From NCBI RefSeq assembly GCF_003286085.1, contig NW_020825317.1:2914001-2978000 (forward strand): a stretch of DNA of 64,000 nt, given 5' to 3'. This DNA comes from Drosophila persimilis (Eukaryota > Arthropoda > Insecta > Diptera > Drosophilidae). Within the stretch, counting starts at the first letter, position 1. Every line of letters begins with the position of its first letter. A program made the position numbers and the translations under genes. This document shows, in pieces, positions 57,601 to 61,956 of the stretch. The notes under the pieces are model-generated. The model ran no database searches. It worked only from the letters and a program-made list of their open reading frames with translations, and was not told the DNA's origin.

Positions 57601-58686
57601 CGTCTGTCCGACGGTCTGCCCCAGGTGATCTCCGACAGCAACGTATTCTACGGACGCCACCACCAACGCAGCGGCCCCGAGTCAGCTGGAGCTACAGCCA
57701 CACAGCGTGGCCAAGAGGACACCAATGCCAACACGAGTGCCGGAGCCGGAGCCAGAGCTGGGAGCAATATCCAGCTGAATGAACTGCTGGCCCGCACTGA
57801 AGCGGACTCAGATGCGGATGGCGAGATCAGTGCCGCAGAGATTCTGGCGTCGGCAGCAGCAACATCGTCACCGGCAAGTGTCCCCCTGTTGGCAGATGTC
57901 GCGGCAAGCGCCTCCTCCAATGGCAACGTGTCGCCCAGTGGACAGCAGCTGGAGCAGATCGGGTTGGCCAGCAACGGCGGTAGCAGCAGTCGGGCCACGC
58001 CCAGTGCCAGCCAGGCCGGAGTCACCGCAGTGTCGAGTGTTGTCGCCATGGCCGGCGGAGCGCTTGGCGGAGCCGGTGGCAGCTCCGGTAACTCCGGCTC
58101 CGGCTCCGGTTCGTGGAAGTCGCGGCTGCGCCAGTTCTCGGACTACTTCAGCTTCAGCTTTGACAAGGGCAACAAGCGCTTTGGCAGCACCCGCAGCAGT
58201 CCCTGCCATGGTCGGGCCAACAACAATGGAACCGGACCCGCACTTAGTACCGGCGACAGCAACATCGCTTTGGATGCGGCCAGAGGAGGAGGTTCAGGAC
58301 TAGAAGCTGGTTCTGGGTCTGGAACGAGTGGCGGTAAGCCGCCGTCCATATGCTGTACCATTTCGAATAGCCAGCAAGCGACATCGGGCGGAGCTGGAGC
58401 TGTAGGTGGCGGAACGATGCACCGTCATCGGGCCTACAGCCTGGATGTGCCCTGCAGCCGCGACCAGGGAATAACACGCCACTCGTCCAACGACAGCAGC
58501 CGCCAGTCGTCTCGCCACGACGACAGCAACAACATGCTGCACAGTGCAGGCGGTGGAGCCGGCGAGGTCCCCGGTATACGCATCGCATCCGTGGACGGGG
58601 TCGTGGTCATTCCACCCAGCCTCAACGTTGAACTGGAGCTTGGACTGGCCAGTGCCTCCTCTTCGGAGGTAGTGCCAAAGATTTGA
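7664..58686 (+). CDS. Pde9: cGMP-specific 3',5'-phosphodiesterase 9 (whole gene, 8 coding exons)
   Basis: The coding sequence joins 7664-9623, 38112-38437, 44843-44994, 45091-45198, 56310-56436, 56510-56805, 56876-57245 and 57349-58686. All junctions are GT/AG and keep phase, giving 1,558 residues before the TGA. The PDE class I signature is complete: HNFRH (751-755, catalytic acid and metal ligand), HD (791-792), ENHH (821-824), metal-ligand Asp in DISNE (901-905) and the invariant purine-binding Gln (952). The core resembles mammalian PDE9A more than other PDE families, notably in [29 protein letters not shown] and [16 protein letters not shown]9 hydrolyses cGMP to 5'-GMP with high affinity, normally in the cytosol. 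No GAF, PAS or membrane segment is seen. The N- and C-terminal extensions are far longer than in mammalian PDE9 and are low-complexity. Assignment to Pde9 is by motif recognition. Other promoters and first exons are likely but not visible. Confidence 0.9.
10139..10161 (+). repeat. TCATC pentanucleotide repeat
   Basis: Four successive TCATC units. A simple-sequence tract with no evident function. Confidence 0.7.
11401..11682 (+). mobile_element. INE-1-like copy, short internally deleted form
   Basis: Both ends are present. The head is TTTTTATACCCGATACTAAA through GTGCAAGTTGATGTGTATCC, and the tail runs from AGAGAATGACCATATCTACC to GTTCCCCCTCG. The central part with GTCY repeats is missing, giving a non-autonomous element of about 280 bp. 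Confidence 0.85.
13866..13882 (+). repeat. GA dinucleotide tract
   Basis: AGAGAGAGAGAGAGG, within a GAGA-rich stretch at 13.66-13.93 kb. It could bind GAGA factor, but this is inference from composition only. Confidence 0.5.
19866..20030. repeat. Patch of recurring GAACGA/TTCGTT motifs
   Basis: Within about 165 nt the motif GAACGA(T) or its complement recurs many times on both strands, for example AACGAACGATGACC, AGAACGATGAACG, CAGTTCGTTCACTTC, GTTCGTTTG and TTCATGAACGA. It looks like a decayed palindromic repeat. The family is not recognised. Confidence 0.4.
23114..24003 (-). mobile_element. INE-1-like copy, near full length
   Basis: It begins with the inverted tail CTAGGGGGAACGTTGTGAG and includes CAACTCTACAGTTATACCCG, the GACGACACGAC-AAAGAGTGCGTGCGAGA region and two diverged repeats of the TTTTCGTCCTTTG(T/C)GGGGGCGGA block. 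The ACGG tetranucleotide tract lies at 23812-23850. It ends with ATACTCATTTTGAGTATCGG. No intact protein is encoded. Confidence 0.88.
23812..23860 (+). repeat. GGAC/AGAC tetranucleotide tract (GTCY inverted)
   Basis: A run of ACGGACGG units then ACAGACGG, the microsatellite portion typical of DINE-1/mini-me elements. It is one of several such tracts in the window, with different unit numbers in each copy. Confidence 0.8.
26593..26970 (+). pseudogene. MADF (Myb/SANT-like) domain fragment of Harbinger element
   Basis: The ATG at 26593 opens a frame beginning [20 protein letters not shown], then [20 protein letters not shown] with [33 protein letters not shown] and a TSDNYTSS tail. This is the MADF fold of DNA-binding partner proteins in PIF/Harbinger transposons and of many Drosophila transcription factors. 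After about TSSVLF (near 26860) homology ends, and the rest of the frame is simply the complement of the transposase fragment. The product is therefore truncated, although about 90 residues of MADF domain remain open. Confidence 0.72.
26874..27116 (-). pseudogene. Harbinger transposase N-terminal fragment
   Basis: A minus-strand frame of 80 residues, [20 protein letters not shown], then [20 protein letters not shown] and [20 protein letters not shown] with SDFSFLLEK. The W-V-(K/H)-x-W-(L/I)-x-R-R pattern and the later FFRM-(S/D)-x-x-x-F-x-x-LLE are typical of the N-terminus of HARBI1-type transposases. The DDE catalytic domain is absent, so the element cannot transpose by itself. Confidence 0.72.
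27474..27488 (+). repeat. Solo copy of the AATGCCGCATTTT terminus
   Basis: It matches 13 nt of the inverted-repeat arm at 858-873 and continues CAGTAAAATT. No second arm was found nearby. A possible decayed MITE. Confidence 0.35.
27683..28066 (+). mobile_element. INE-1-like copy, 5'-truncated and deleted
   Basis: It starts near CACCATGGCTGTCTGTCCGTCCGTACG and retains CTCAGAGGCTACAAGAGCTA and the CACAAAGAACGAAAATGTGTGG block. It ends with the intact tail GTAGAGTCGCGGCCGTAGCA, GCGACTCACAACGTTTCCTC. Confidence 0.78.
28203..28417 (-). mobile_element. INE-1-like 3'-end fragment
   Basis: Inverted tail GGGAACGTTATGAACCGCAG, then CTATGTTTATACCCGATAGTC, the GTGTAGCCACTGCAAATTG motif and GATCCGATCCAGATTCG. 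The rest is missing. Confidence 0.72.
28420..33009. other. Intronic sequence without supported gene
   Basis: This part of Pde9 intron 1 has a GT repeat (32175-32195), short homopurine stretches and AT-rich DNA. Reading frames here (up to 194 codons, 32041-32625 minus) consist of simple-repeat translations and unrelated residues with no conserved motif. Confidence 0.5.
33010..33075 (+). mobile_element. INE-1-like copy A, left part
   Basis: The head TTTTATACCCGATACTCAAA continues to AGAAGGAATATAGTAGTATA, where a Tc1-like element interrupts it after a TA dinucleotide. The copy resumes at 35867 with TATATTCTTGATCAGCATC. Confidence 0.8.
33211..34347 (-). mobile_element. INE-1-like copy B inside the Tc1-like left arm
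   Basis: It runs from the inverted tail CGAGGGGGAACGTTGTGAGT to the inverted head ATTTTGAGTATCGGGTATAA. It has the ACGG/ACAG tetranucleotide tract (34133-34203) and two tandem GTCTCTGAGAT-type blocks. It is near full length. The other arm of the Tc1-like element shows the empty site: ten A followed by TAATAGC, both present here around the insertion with no duplicated bases. Confidence 0.87.
34519..34767 (+). pseudogene. Tc1-like transposase N-terminal fragment (left arm)
   Basis: An 82-residue frame with [20 protein letters not shown], then [20 protein letters not shown] and [11 protein letters not shown]. This is the first helix-turn-helix of Tc1-family transposases, with the pattern G-(K/R)-x-LS-x-x-E and I-x-x-x-(I/L)-x-R-(S/T). 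The second HTH and the DDE domain are absent. The same protein is encoded on the opposite strand at 35314-35562. Confidence 0.75.
35314..35562 (-). pseudogene. Tc1-like transposase N-terminal fragment (right arm)
   Basis: It is identical in translated sequence to the left-arm fragment at 34519-34767 and points towards it. It is part of the inverted duplication, not an independent insertion. It ends at a stop after RSHLRAAS and has no catalytic domain. Confidence 0.75.
35867..36311 (+). mobile_element. INE-1-like copy A, right part
   Basis: It resumes with TATATTCTTGATCAGCATCA, then the (GTCC)n tract at 35914-35962, CTCAAAGACTATAAGAGCTA and the CTGCAAAAAAACGGAAATCTG block. The tail is shortened to GCTGCACAACGTTTCACTC. 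The next copy begins directly afterwards. Confidence 0.82.
36312..37276 (+). mobile_element. INE-1-like copy, near full length
   Basis: Head TTTTTATACCCGATACTCAA follows immediately on the preceding copy in the same direction, giving a head-to-tail pair. It contains a duplicated AAGTATATATA, GTCY repeats and two diverged repeats of the GAGCAACCAAATTTGGTATC region. The complete tail is GTAGAGTTGCGGTCTCCGCA through CCCCCTCG. Confidence 0.88.
38112..38437 (+). CDS. Pde9: Pde9 coding exon 2 (start of catalytic domain)
   Basis: The acceptor is ...CCCCCTGTGAAG|GTCTCTCC and the donor is CAAATG|GTGAGTATT. The first two bases complete Cys654 from exon 1 and the exon ends in phase 0 at Met762. It encodes the linker [20 protein letters not shown] and the start of the PDE fold, including [19 protein letters not shown]. 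The catalytic [12 protein letters not shown] follows at residues 751-762; its first His is the expected proton donor and its second a metal ligand. The reading frame is also open upstream to 37967, but that stretch has intron-like composition and no support as an alternative start. Confidence 0.92.
38747..39210 (-). mobile_element. INE-1-like copy, 5'-truncated and diverged
   Basis: Inverted tail ACGAGGGGGATCGTTGTGAG, then TCAGTCAGTATGGCTCC, a GAGAGAGA stretch, GATCAGATCCAGATTCAGCA and GATATGGTCATTGTCTACGA. It fades after ACATTTGTAACAGTGAG. Confidence 0.75.
40978..41006 (+). repeat. CAA/CAG trinucleotide microsatellite
   Basis: A run of CAACAA then CAGCAG units. A frame through it reads poly-Gln, but the surrounding reading frame is not convincing as a gene. 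Confidence 0.7.
41821..41900 (-). mobile_element. INE-1-like 3'-end remnant
   Basis: It reads AACGAGGGGAAACGTTGTGA, then a diverged GCGGCTCTACTGTTTTATCC and CTCAGTCTGTG. Only the tail is recognisable. Confidence 0.6.
42620..42810 (-). mobile_element. Diverged INE-1-like internal fragment
   Basis: It contains GATCTGAGCGTGACGCCATA, ACACAAATTTTCGGCTTTTG, GGAGCGGTAAGGGGCGTGGC and TTGCTCTAGCTTTTATGGTC, matching internal blocks of the better copies in inverse order. It may belong with the tail remnant at 41821, separated by other DNA. Confidence 0.55.
44843..44994 (+). CDS. Pde9: Pde9 coding exon 3 (HD metal-binding motif)
   Basis: The acceptor is CTCGATTGCAG|ATGTACGC and the donor is CTCAG|GTGAGT. 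The exon begins in phase 0 and ends two bases into Arg813. It encodes residues 763-813, including [11 protein letters not shown] with metal ligands H791 and D792, followed by [12 protein letters not shown]. This segment is close to the corresponding stretch of animal PDE9. It is 152 nt long and is separated from exon 4 by an intron of only 96 nt. Confidence 0.93.
45091..45198 (+). CDS. Pde9: Pde9 coding exon 4
   Basis: The acceptor is CCCATCCAG|ATATAAC and the donor is TTCAA|GTGAGTTT. It completes Arg813 and encodes [20 protein letters not shown], carrying the conserved ENHH motif (821-824) of class I PDEs, then a segment ending in RDTF. The 3' end leaves AA, completed to Asn by the first base of exon 5, 11.1 kb away. 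That long intron contains the antisense metallopeptidase gene. Confidence 0.92.
47685..47690 (-). terminator. Poly(A) signal of the M13 peptidase gene
   Basis: On the minus strand AATAAA (plus strand TTTATT) lies about 60 nt past the peptidase stop codon, a normal position for a poly(A) signal. Confidence 0.65.
47751..49781 (-). CDS. Secreted M13 (neprilysin-like) zinc metallopeptidase
   Basis: A single-exon ORF of 676 residues with a typical signal peptide (residues 1 to about 25, [20 protein letters not shown]) and no later membrane anchor, so probably secreted. The N-terminal M13 domain begins [16 protein letters not shown] (480-483) is the substrate-backbone motif, HEMVH (525-529) holds the two zinc His and the catalytic Glu, and ENIAD (578-582) gives the third ligand and its supporting Asp. 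An H-x5-R pair near the C-terminus matches the neprilysin active-site His and Arg, and the protein ends in CRIW as family members do. M13 enzymes cleave short extracellular peptides; Drosophila has many intronless Nepl paralogues, and I cannot say which this is. The usual ENIADNGG is ENIADTEG here. It lies antisense within Pde9 intron 4. Confidence 0.93.
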   Translation of the reverse strand: MKLPRITLSCLGLLLLLGHWHFGEGSESGWDGEQDCQRLMVNDMDTGEASCENFHQHACGNWYANSTQRGFGAHDRRSQWAALHKQRLVQHFDGLSLKAESNHLATFYGSCMSGLQSLRIYTEALERRAYWPLLNTSSAFASANDAAFDWVAANAGLRRFGAQGLWRLLVQPNWQAADQSIFYLLPPGFELLGGNSMSEFLYQRYLKSLLLELGLRVRRASALAERLVKFERDLRDLLPADVEQTLVLREPQSLSQLDQQLPQLQIRRYFDLLLQGLSSGATEKLLVVADLEYLSRLQRLLGRTDSADPLVLSTWLLLQLPAHFELYLHDDEKLNVRQRHCLEQLSQLLPRQLSQLQIRLSLGDDPVAYEALVLRVQRLFVRLQLQFERQLNETDVFEADRSTQTLAIQKLRDMRLVLPQIVPEEKPVSRPLSSSYDENLLQLSQSRAMAEFRQVVDCQDQICGDSPPVEGFGLDPLSVNAYYRLKQNAIELPLGLLTSPLLQRCSNTIDQASRQAGGMGSILGHEMVHAFDYDGINYDATGQLANGQWPPRAIIRFGLRAGCYLGARYSNATLTINENIADTEGLRLAFEAYRHHRAYRGVTDPRGLKTFFVAFAQNWCGNAPSSGGDSSNAGTGQHAAHSERVNNVLGNFPEFLEIFQCKAASQMSPSDKCRIW
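49963..49975 (-). promoter_or_regulatory. TATA-like box supplied by a repeat end, upstream of M13 gene
   Basis: On the minus strand the end of a small INE-1-like copy reads CGGGTATAAAAATAG, about 185 nt before the peptidase ATG. A start site about 30 nt downstream would give a leader of about 155 nt. No other TATA-like sequence is seen nearer. Against this, such a leader would include an ATG at about 49914 in fair context that runs out of frame past the true start. The role is inferred only. Confidence 0.25.
49963..50087 (+). mobile_element. Small INE-1-like copy, internally deleted
   Basis: Head TTTTTATACCCGATAGAGTA to GTGGATGTTTGTAACACC is joined directly to CCCTTCCGCCCCCACAACGG and ACGAAAATCTGTGGCATCCA. 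It is about 125 bp and lies just upstream of the M13 gene, with its head towards that gene. Confidence 0.75.
50601..51157 (+). mobile_element. INE-1-like copy, moderately diverged
   Basis: Head GTTATACCGGATACTCAAAG, a TATATA expansion (50690-50740), CTTGTCTGACGGTTCTCAGA and ATTGCAGTGGCTACGCAACG. The tail is GACTCACAACGTTCCCGCTCG. The next copy follows within 15 nt in the same direction. Confidence 0.82.
51172..52273 (+). mobile_element. INE-1-like copy, near full length
   Basis: Head TGTTATACCCGATACTCAAA to tail GAGTTGCGGTGTCCGCAGCA, ACTCACAACGTTGTCCCTGG. It contains GTCY repeats (51318-51346) and two tandem diverged blocks around GAGCAACCAAATTTGGTATC. It closely resembles the copies at 23.1 and 53.8 kb. 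Confidence 0.9.
53826..54953 (+). mobile_element. INE-1-like copy, full length
   Basis: The best-preserved copy: head TTTTTATACCCGATACTCAA, GTCTGTCCGTC repeats (53973-54029), the CCCCGCCCACTTCCGCCCCC block, two AGAGCAACCAAATTTGG repeats, and the complete tail ending GTTCCCCCTCG. It is about 1.13 kb. No intact ORF is seen, as expected of a non-autonomous Helentron-type repeat. Confidence 0.9.
56310..56436 (+). CDS. Pde9: Pde9 coding exon 5
   Basis: The acceptor is TCCATCTCCAG|CACCATACG and the donor is AATCTA|GTAAGCATC. It encodes [19 protein letters not shown], the conserved PDE helix containing the ATDMARH motif, and ends with [11 protein letters not shown]. The phase joins AA|C from exon 4 and ends in phase 0. 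It lies 73 nt upstream of exon 6. Confidence 0.92.
56510..56805 (+). CDS. Pde9: Pde9 coding exon 6 (end of catalytic core)
   Basis: The acceptor is CCTGAATTAG|CTCTGC and the donor is TATTACAG|GTGAGG. It encodes residues 892 onward: [20 protein letters not shown] with the second metal-ligand Asp (D901), then [17 protein letters not shown]. The invariant glutamine that reads the cyclic-nucleotide purine is Q952 in [13 protein letters not shown]. The remainder is the C-terminal helical part of the PDE domain. Confidence 0.93.
56876..57245 (+). CDS. Pde9: Pde9 coding exon 7 (linker after catalytic domain)
   Basis: The acceptor is GATCCGTAG|ACGCC and the donor is GTGGAT|GTAAGTCG. It begins with the last base of an Arg codon and ends in phase 0. 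It encodes [18 protein letters not shown] and then Ser/Gly/Thr-rich sequence with basic Arg-Ser patches ([14 protein letters not shown]) that could be phosphorylated. It ends in an acidic stretch ([15 protein letters not shown]). No domain is recognised. It is supported as coding by GC3-rich codon use and exact phase with both neighbours. Confidence 0.87.
57349..58686 (+). CDS. Pde9: Pde9 coding exon 8 (C-terminal tail to TGA)
   Basis: The acceptor is TTTATTTCTCAG|GTTGCC. It encodes 445 residues to the TGA at 58684-58686, beginning [21 protein letters not shown] long Ser, Gly and Ala-rich tail follows, with denser blocks: [40 protein letters not shown] and [20 protein letters not shown], which may be docking or phosphorylation regions. 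Codon use is strongly GC3-rich throughout. The stop is followed by C and the frame then stays open for 90 more codons (separate entry), so this may be the shorter of two products. Confidence 0.9.
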   Translation, partial: VAEKTSKFKVDTEGSSNRSKSSHSNSRKSSREKRPSMIGELCSSGGGQRIRNSYGNIHGYHTNRCHFGNNRAVSLDQYSSGHSRRLSDGLPQVISDSNVFYGRHHQRSGPESAGATATQRGQEDTNANTSAGAGARAGSNIQLNELLARTEADSDADGEISAAEILASAAATSSPASVPLLADVAASASSNGNVSPSGQQLEQIGLASNGGSSSRATPSASQAGVTAVSSVVAMAGGALGGAGGSSGNSGSGSGSWKSRLRQFSDYFSFSFDKGNKRFGSTRSSPCHGRANNNGTGPALSTGDSNIALDAARGGGSGLEAGSGSGTSGGKPPSICCTISNSQQATSGGAGAVGGGTMHRHRAYSLDVPCSRDQGITRHSSNDSSRQSSRHDDSNNMLHSAGGGAGEVPGIRIASVDGVVVIPPSLNVELELGLASASSSEVVPKI

Positions 58687-58959
58687 CAACAGGGGAGCAC
58701 CTACGACTCCAGCACCGAAAAGACAGCCACCGATATCTCGCTGTCCCACCCGGTGCCCATCCTGGCCCTGCTCCCGCCGGAGGACATCGATGACGATGAG
58801 GATGCGGAAGATCCGGAGCACCAGCTGCAGCCGGACGCCGCCAGCAACTGCGAGGTCTCCGCCATATCCATTACGGTATGGTCAGCCATCGGGCAGCGGC
58901 TCAACGCCCTCGTGTGCCATTGCTGCGAGCGCAAGTTGCCGGAGCCCGAGAATGTCTAA
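58687..58959 (+). CDS. Candidate stop-codon readthrough extension of Pde9 (90 codons)
   Basis: Directly after the TGA at 58684-58686, the same frame continues without a stop for 90 sense codons to TAA (58957-58959). By my count about 75 of the 90 codons end in G or C, the same bias as the exon upstream. The sequence becomes AT-rich after the TAA. The peptide opens with QQGSTYDSSTEKTATDISLS, continues with hydrophobic VPILALLPP and an acidic run (EDIDDDEDAEDPE), and ends with SITVWSAIGQRLNALVCHCC and basic/acidic residues closing in PENV. The stop context TGA-C is the one most often seen in Drosophila readthrough genes. Alternatives are a sequencing error or polymorphism, A-to-I editing of TGA to TGG, or a recent nonsense mutation. 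No usable intron that would skip the TGA is visible. Confidence 0.6.
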   Translation, partial: QQGSTYDSSTEKTATDISLSHPVPILALLPPEDIDDDEDAEDPEHQLQPDAASNCEVSAISITVWSAIGQRLNALVCHCCERKLPEPENV

Positions 58960-59591
58960 ATGACTTGCCCCCCAGAGGCACCCCCGCCCGTGACAGCAGC
59001 TGTTGGAAGGTTTGGCAGTCGACTGTTGTTTTAATCGATTTTTCCTCTCCTTGTTTTTTGTTTACCACTTAAGTATTTTTTATTTATGTACACCCACACA
59101 TACATACACCCACACAAATATATACTGCATATATATACCACATTCAATCGATAACTGATCCACATCAACCCTAAATATGATTGGCATCTAGAGACTTCTT
59201 CTACCTTTTGGTTACCCGAAGATCTAATTATAGATCTACAGAATAGTTTATTCACAAATGTCCGCTCAGACCGGCCGATAAATATAATAATTGTAAGAAA
59301 CAAAAAATACCTCTTTTTAGAGAATTTGTGAAGACGCAACTTTTTATGGATATACATATGTATCTCTCGATTATATGTTCCAGGGCCAGTTCGGCGAATT
59401 CGAAACATTCAAAAACCTGAGGCAGTCCCGACCATTGATCGGCCCAAGTGCAATCAAAAAGTAATATTATTTCGGAAAAAGTGACGGAAAAGTGTGTGGC
59501 CATTTCATAAGAGTATAGCGCCTAATCAGAAAATAGCATACCTTTGTCGACAGCTTTGAATTCCAACAGCCGATCGCAAGCAAAATCGAAA

Positions 59592-59597
59592 AATAAA
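59592..59597 (+). terminator. Candidate poly(A) signal, proximal
   Basis: AATAAA 633 nt after the possible readthrough TAA. It is the first AATAAA I find downstream of the Pde9 stop codons. No processing evidence is available. Confidence 0.35.
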
Positions 59598-61950
59598 ATT
59601 AATATAATGACATCCATCATACGAAAAATATGGAGAACCAAAAGGAAAACCAACTCCCAGATACCCTCAAGGCCACTTTTTCAAATTAGTTTCATCAGCT
59701 TTTTCTCGTTAAAATTTCAAAGTAATTGAATCCGAGAATTTCGCGTTACATATTGTCTTCAGCTTGTTCTTCTACTATAGGCTCTGAGCCGGCCAATTCC
59801 TGAGCATTTTCCCATTTTACCAGAAGCCCGAAACAGTCGTGAGCCGAGATGTTAGGCCCTGTGAAGAGTCGAACGCCATGCCCTCCAAGTGGCTACCGAG
59901 CCGCACTGATTGCCAGACATCAGTGTGGGTCCCAGACCCAGACCCAGTCCCAGTCCCAGTTGCAGTTCCAATCTCGTTTTCATGCGAAATTCACGAATAA
60001 TTACGCAAAACAAATTTTCTGCCATTGCGAATGCAGTGGGGCTTGGCCTTTCATTCGGAGTTGCAATCTGGCCAGCTATAGTCCTTGGTCCCAGGACCGA
60101 CGTCTGCCTAATTCCATTTGTCAGTTGCGCGGTTCGATGTTGCTTTTTCCTCCCCTATTTCTGGTTGCTTTTTTGTTTTTGCATCCCCCCAGCCCCAGCC
60201 GAGTCCCAGCCGAGTCCCAATCCTATTCCCACTCCTGCAGTCCCTAGAAAGTCATCAAGTTTTTGGCAGGATGGCCGCAGGAGCGACTTTCATGGTGATA
60301 CAATTGGGTTTTTACAGCTGCCGAAGCTGGAGCCGATTCTCATGCTGGCTCTGATGCAGTCCGGTGTTTATGTTGTTGTTGCTGATGACAGCACTCAATT
60401 AGTGGGTGGATAGTGAATTGCAGTTACTACATAGAAGAAGCAATGTGTGATTACATTGACATTTTCACGATTTTGATTATTCACGAAATTCGGTTGCAAT
60501 TTTCAGCTGCTACTTTGTCGGGGGCTGGGGTCGGGTGCTGAGTCCATGGCGAACCCCCAACCCTCAATATCAATTTGCGAATCGAGTTTCGAATCTCCTC
60601 GGAACGAATGAAACAAACTCTATCCACATATCCAGCGAATGGGGCATAGGAGACCAGGACCTGTCATTATTGTCTATGTAAATTTCTGTATGTAATTATG
60701 TTAAGTATAGCTCTGCACATACACACACCAGAACACACTAACTCGCATTCACAGGAGGGCTCTGTATGTGCGAGCTGATGAAATGTGCTGCCTACTTTTC
60801 AGGGAAAACTTTGAGCGGCAATGCCGATACTTTGATTCAATTATAAACTAGACAGCATCGAGTTTCGAATAATCAAATTATGGAATTCTAGATGGAATAC
60901 AATATATTGTACGAGTAGATGGAAGATGGAACTTAGAAGTTAGGATTAGCCGAGCTGGCCCTTGGTGCACATTTAAACCGTAAAAAATGTATTTATTTTT
61001 TTTGGTCAAACTTAAGCTAATGAGCATTCAATTGGCGACGGACCTGAAGAAGACTTAGGTCGAAGCTACAGTTAAGCTTAAGTTACAGCTAAAACCAAAG
61101 TCAATAGGTGTTTACTTGATGTACATTTAAGTGTCTAGCAAATCGCAACCTTATCGAGCAGAACAAATTAACTTATTGTGCATTGTAATTGCAGCCTCTG
61201 TGTAATTTTTCCCTTTACAAAAAATGTGTGTTGAATTTGATGTTAATACTGATATTGATGTTGATGTTGATGTTGACTCTGGTGTCTTAAGTGCATGTGA
61301 ATATTTGTTGCAGAGCATAAGTCATTGAATAGTATACAGTACGTATGGTATAGCCGCACAGGATTGGTGCGAACAGTGGGTGGAACTCGCGAGCTCCGAT
61401 CGCTATGCGGGTCTGCTATACGCGTAGTTAGACTTTTGAGGACGGATGTCTAGTCGTTAGATTAACGAACGTATTGATGTAGGTACATACATTTATCTGT
61501 ACCAAGATCAACCAAGAGAATTTCGATTCCTACATGTACTCGTGTTTTGATGTGTATGGCTGTACCTAAAGCAAATTAAAGTCTAGCAACCAACTCGTAC
61601 TCCAAATTACATAGCTAACACATCAAATTGATTTGTTGCCTTATACTATTGTACTACTGATTCTACTACCACTATACGACCACTGCTGCGTTGCAGCTGT
61701 GTTGGTGAGCTTTCGAAGCCTCGGCCGTACGCACCGCCGCCGGACCTGATTGAGTGCGCGTGTGCGTTTGAGTCGTTGCTCTCCGAGTCGCAGCATTTTA
61801 TACTTATATTTACTCGTATGGATGCATATTGTTTATGGCCCCAACTTCCCTACTTCCCTTGTTTTGAATGAAAAAGATAAAGACTAAAACTTGAATTTAA
61901 ACGAAAACCAACAAATGCAAAACAAACAACTTTCCAAAAAAACCAAAACA

Positions 61951-61956
61951 AATAAA
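61951..61956 (+). terminator. Candidate poly(A) signal, distal
   Basis: AATAAA followed by GT- and A-rich sequence. A plausible end for a long Pde9 3' UTR, but not distinguishable from chance AT-rich matches. Confidence 0.25.

Noticed and set aside
58671..58692. Possible mini-intron (GTAGTG ... CAACAG) removing the Pde9 TGA
   Set aside because: About 22 nt is far below the minimum Drosophila intron size and the donor is weak.
57307..58821. Several long frames on both strands opposite Pde9 exon 8
   Set aside because: Shadows of a GC-rich exon; only the plus frame joins the upstream exons in phase.
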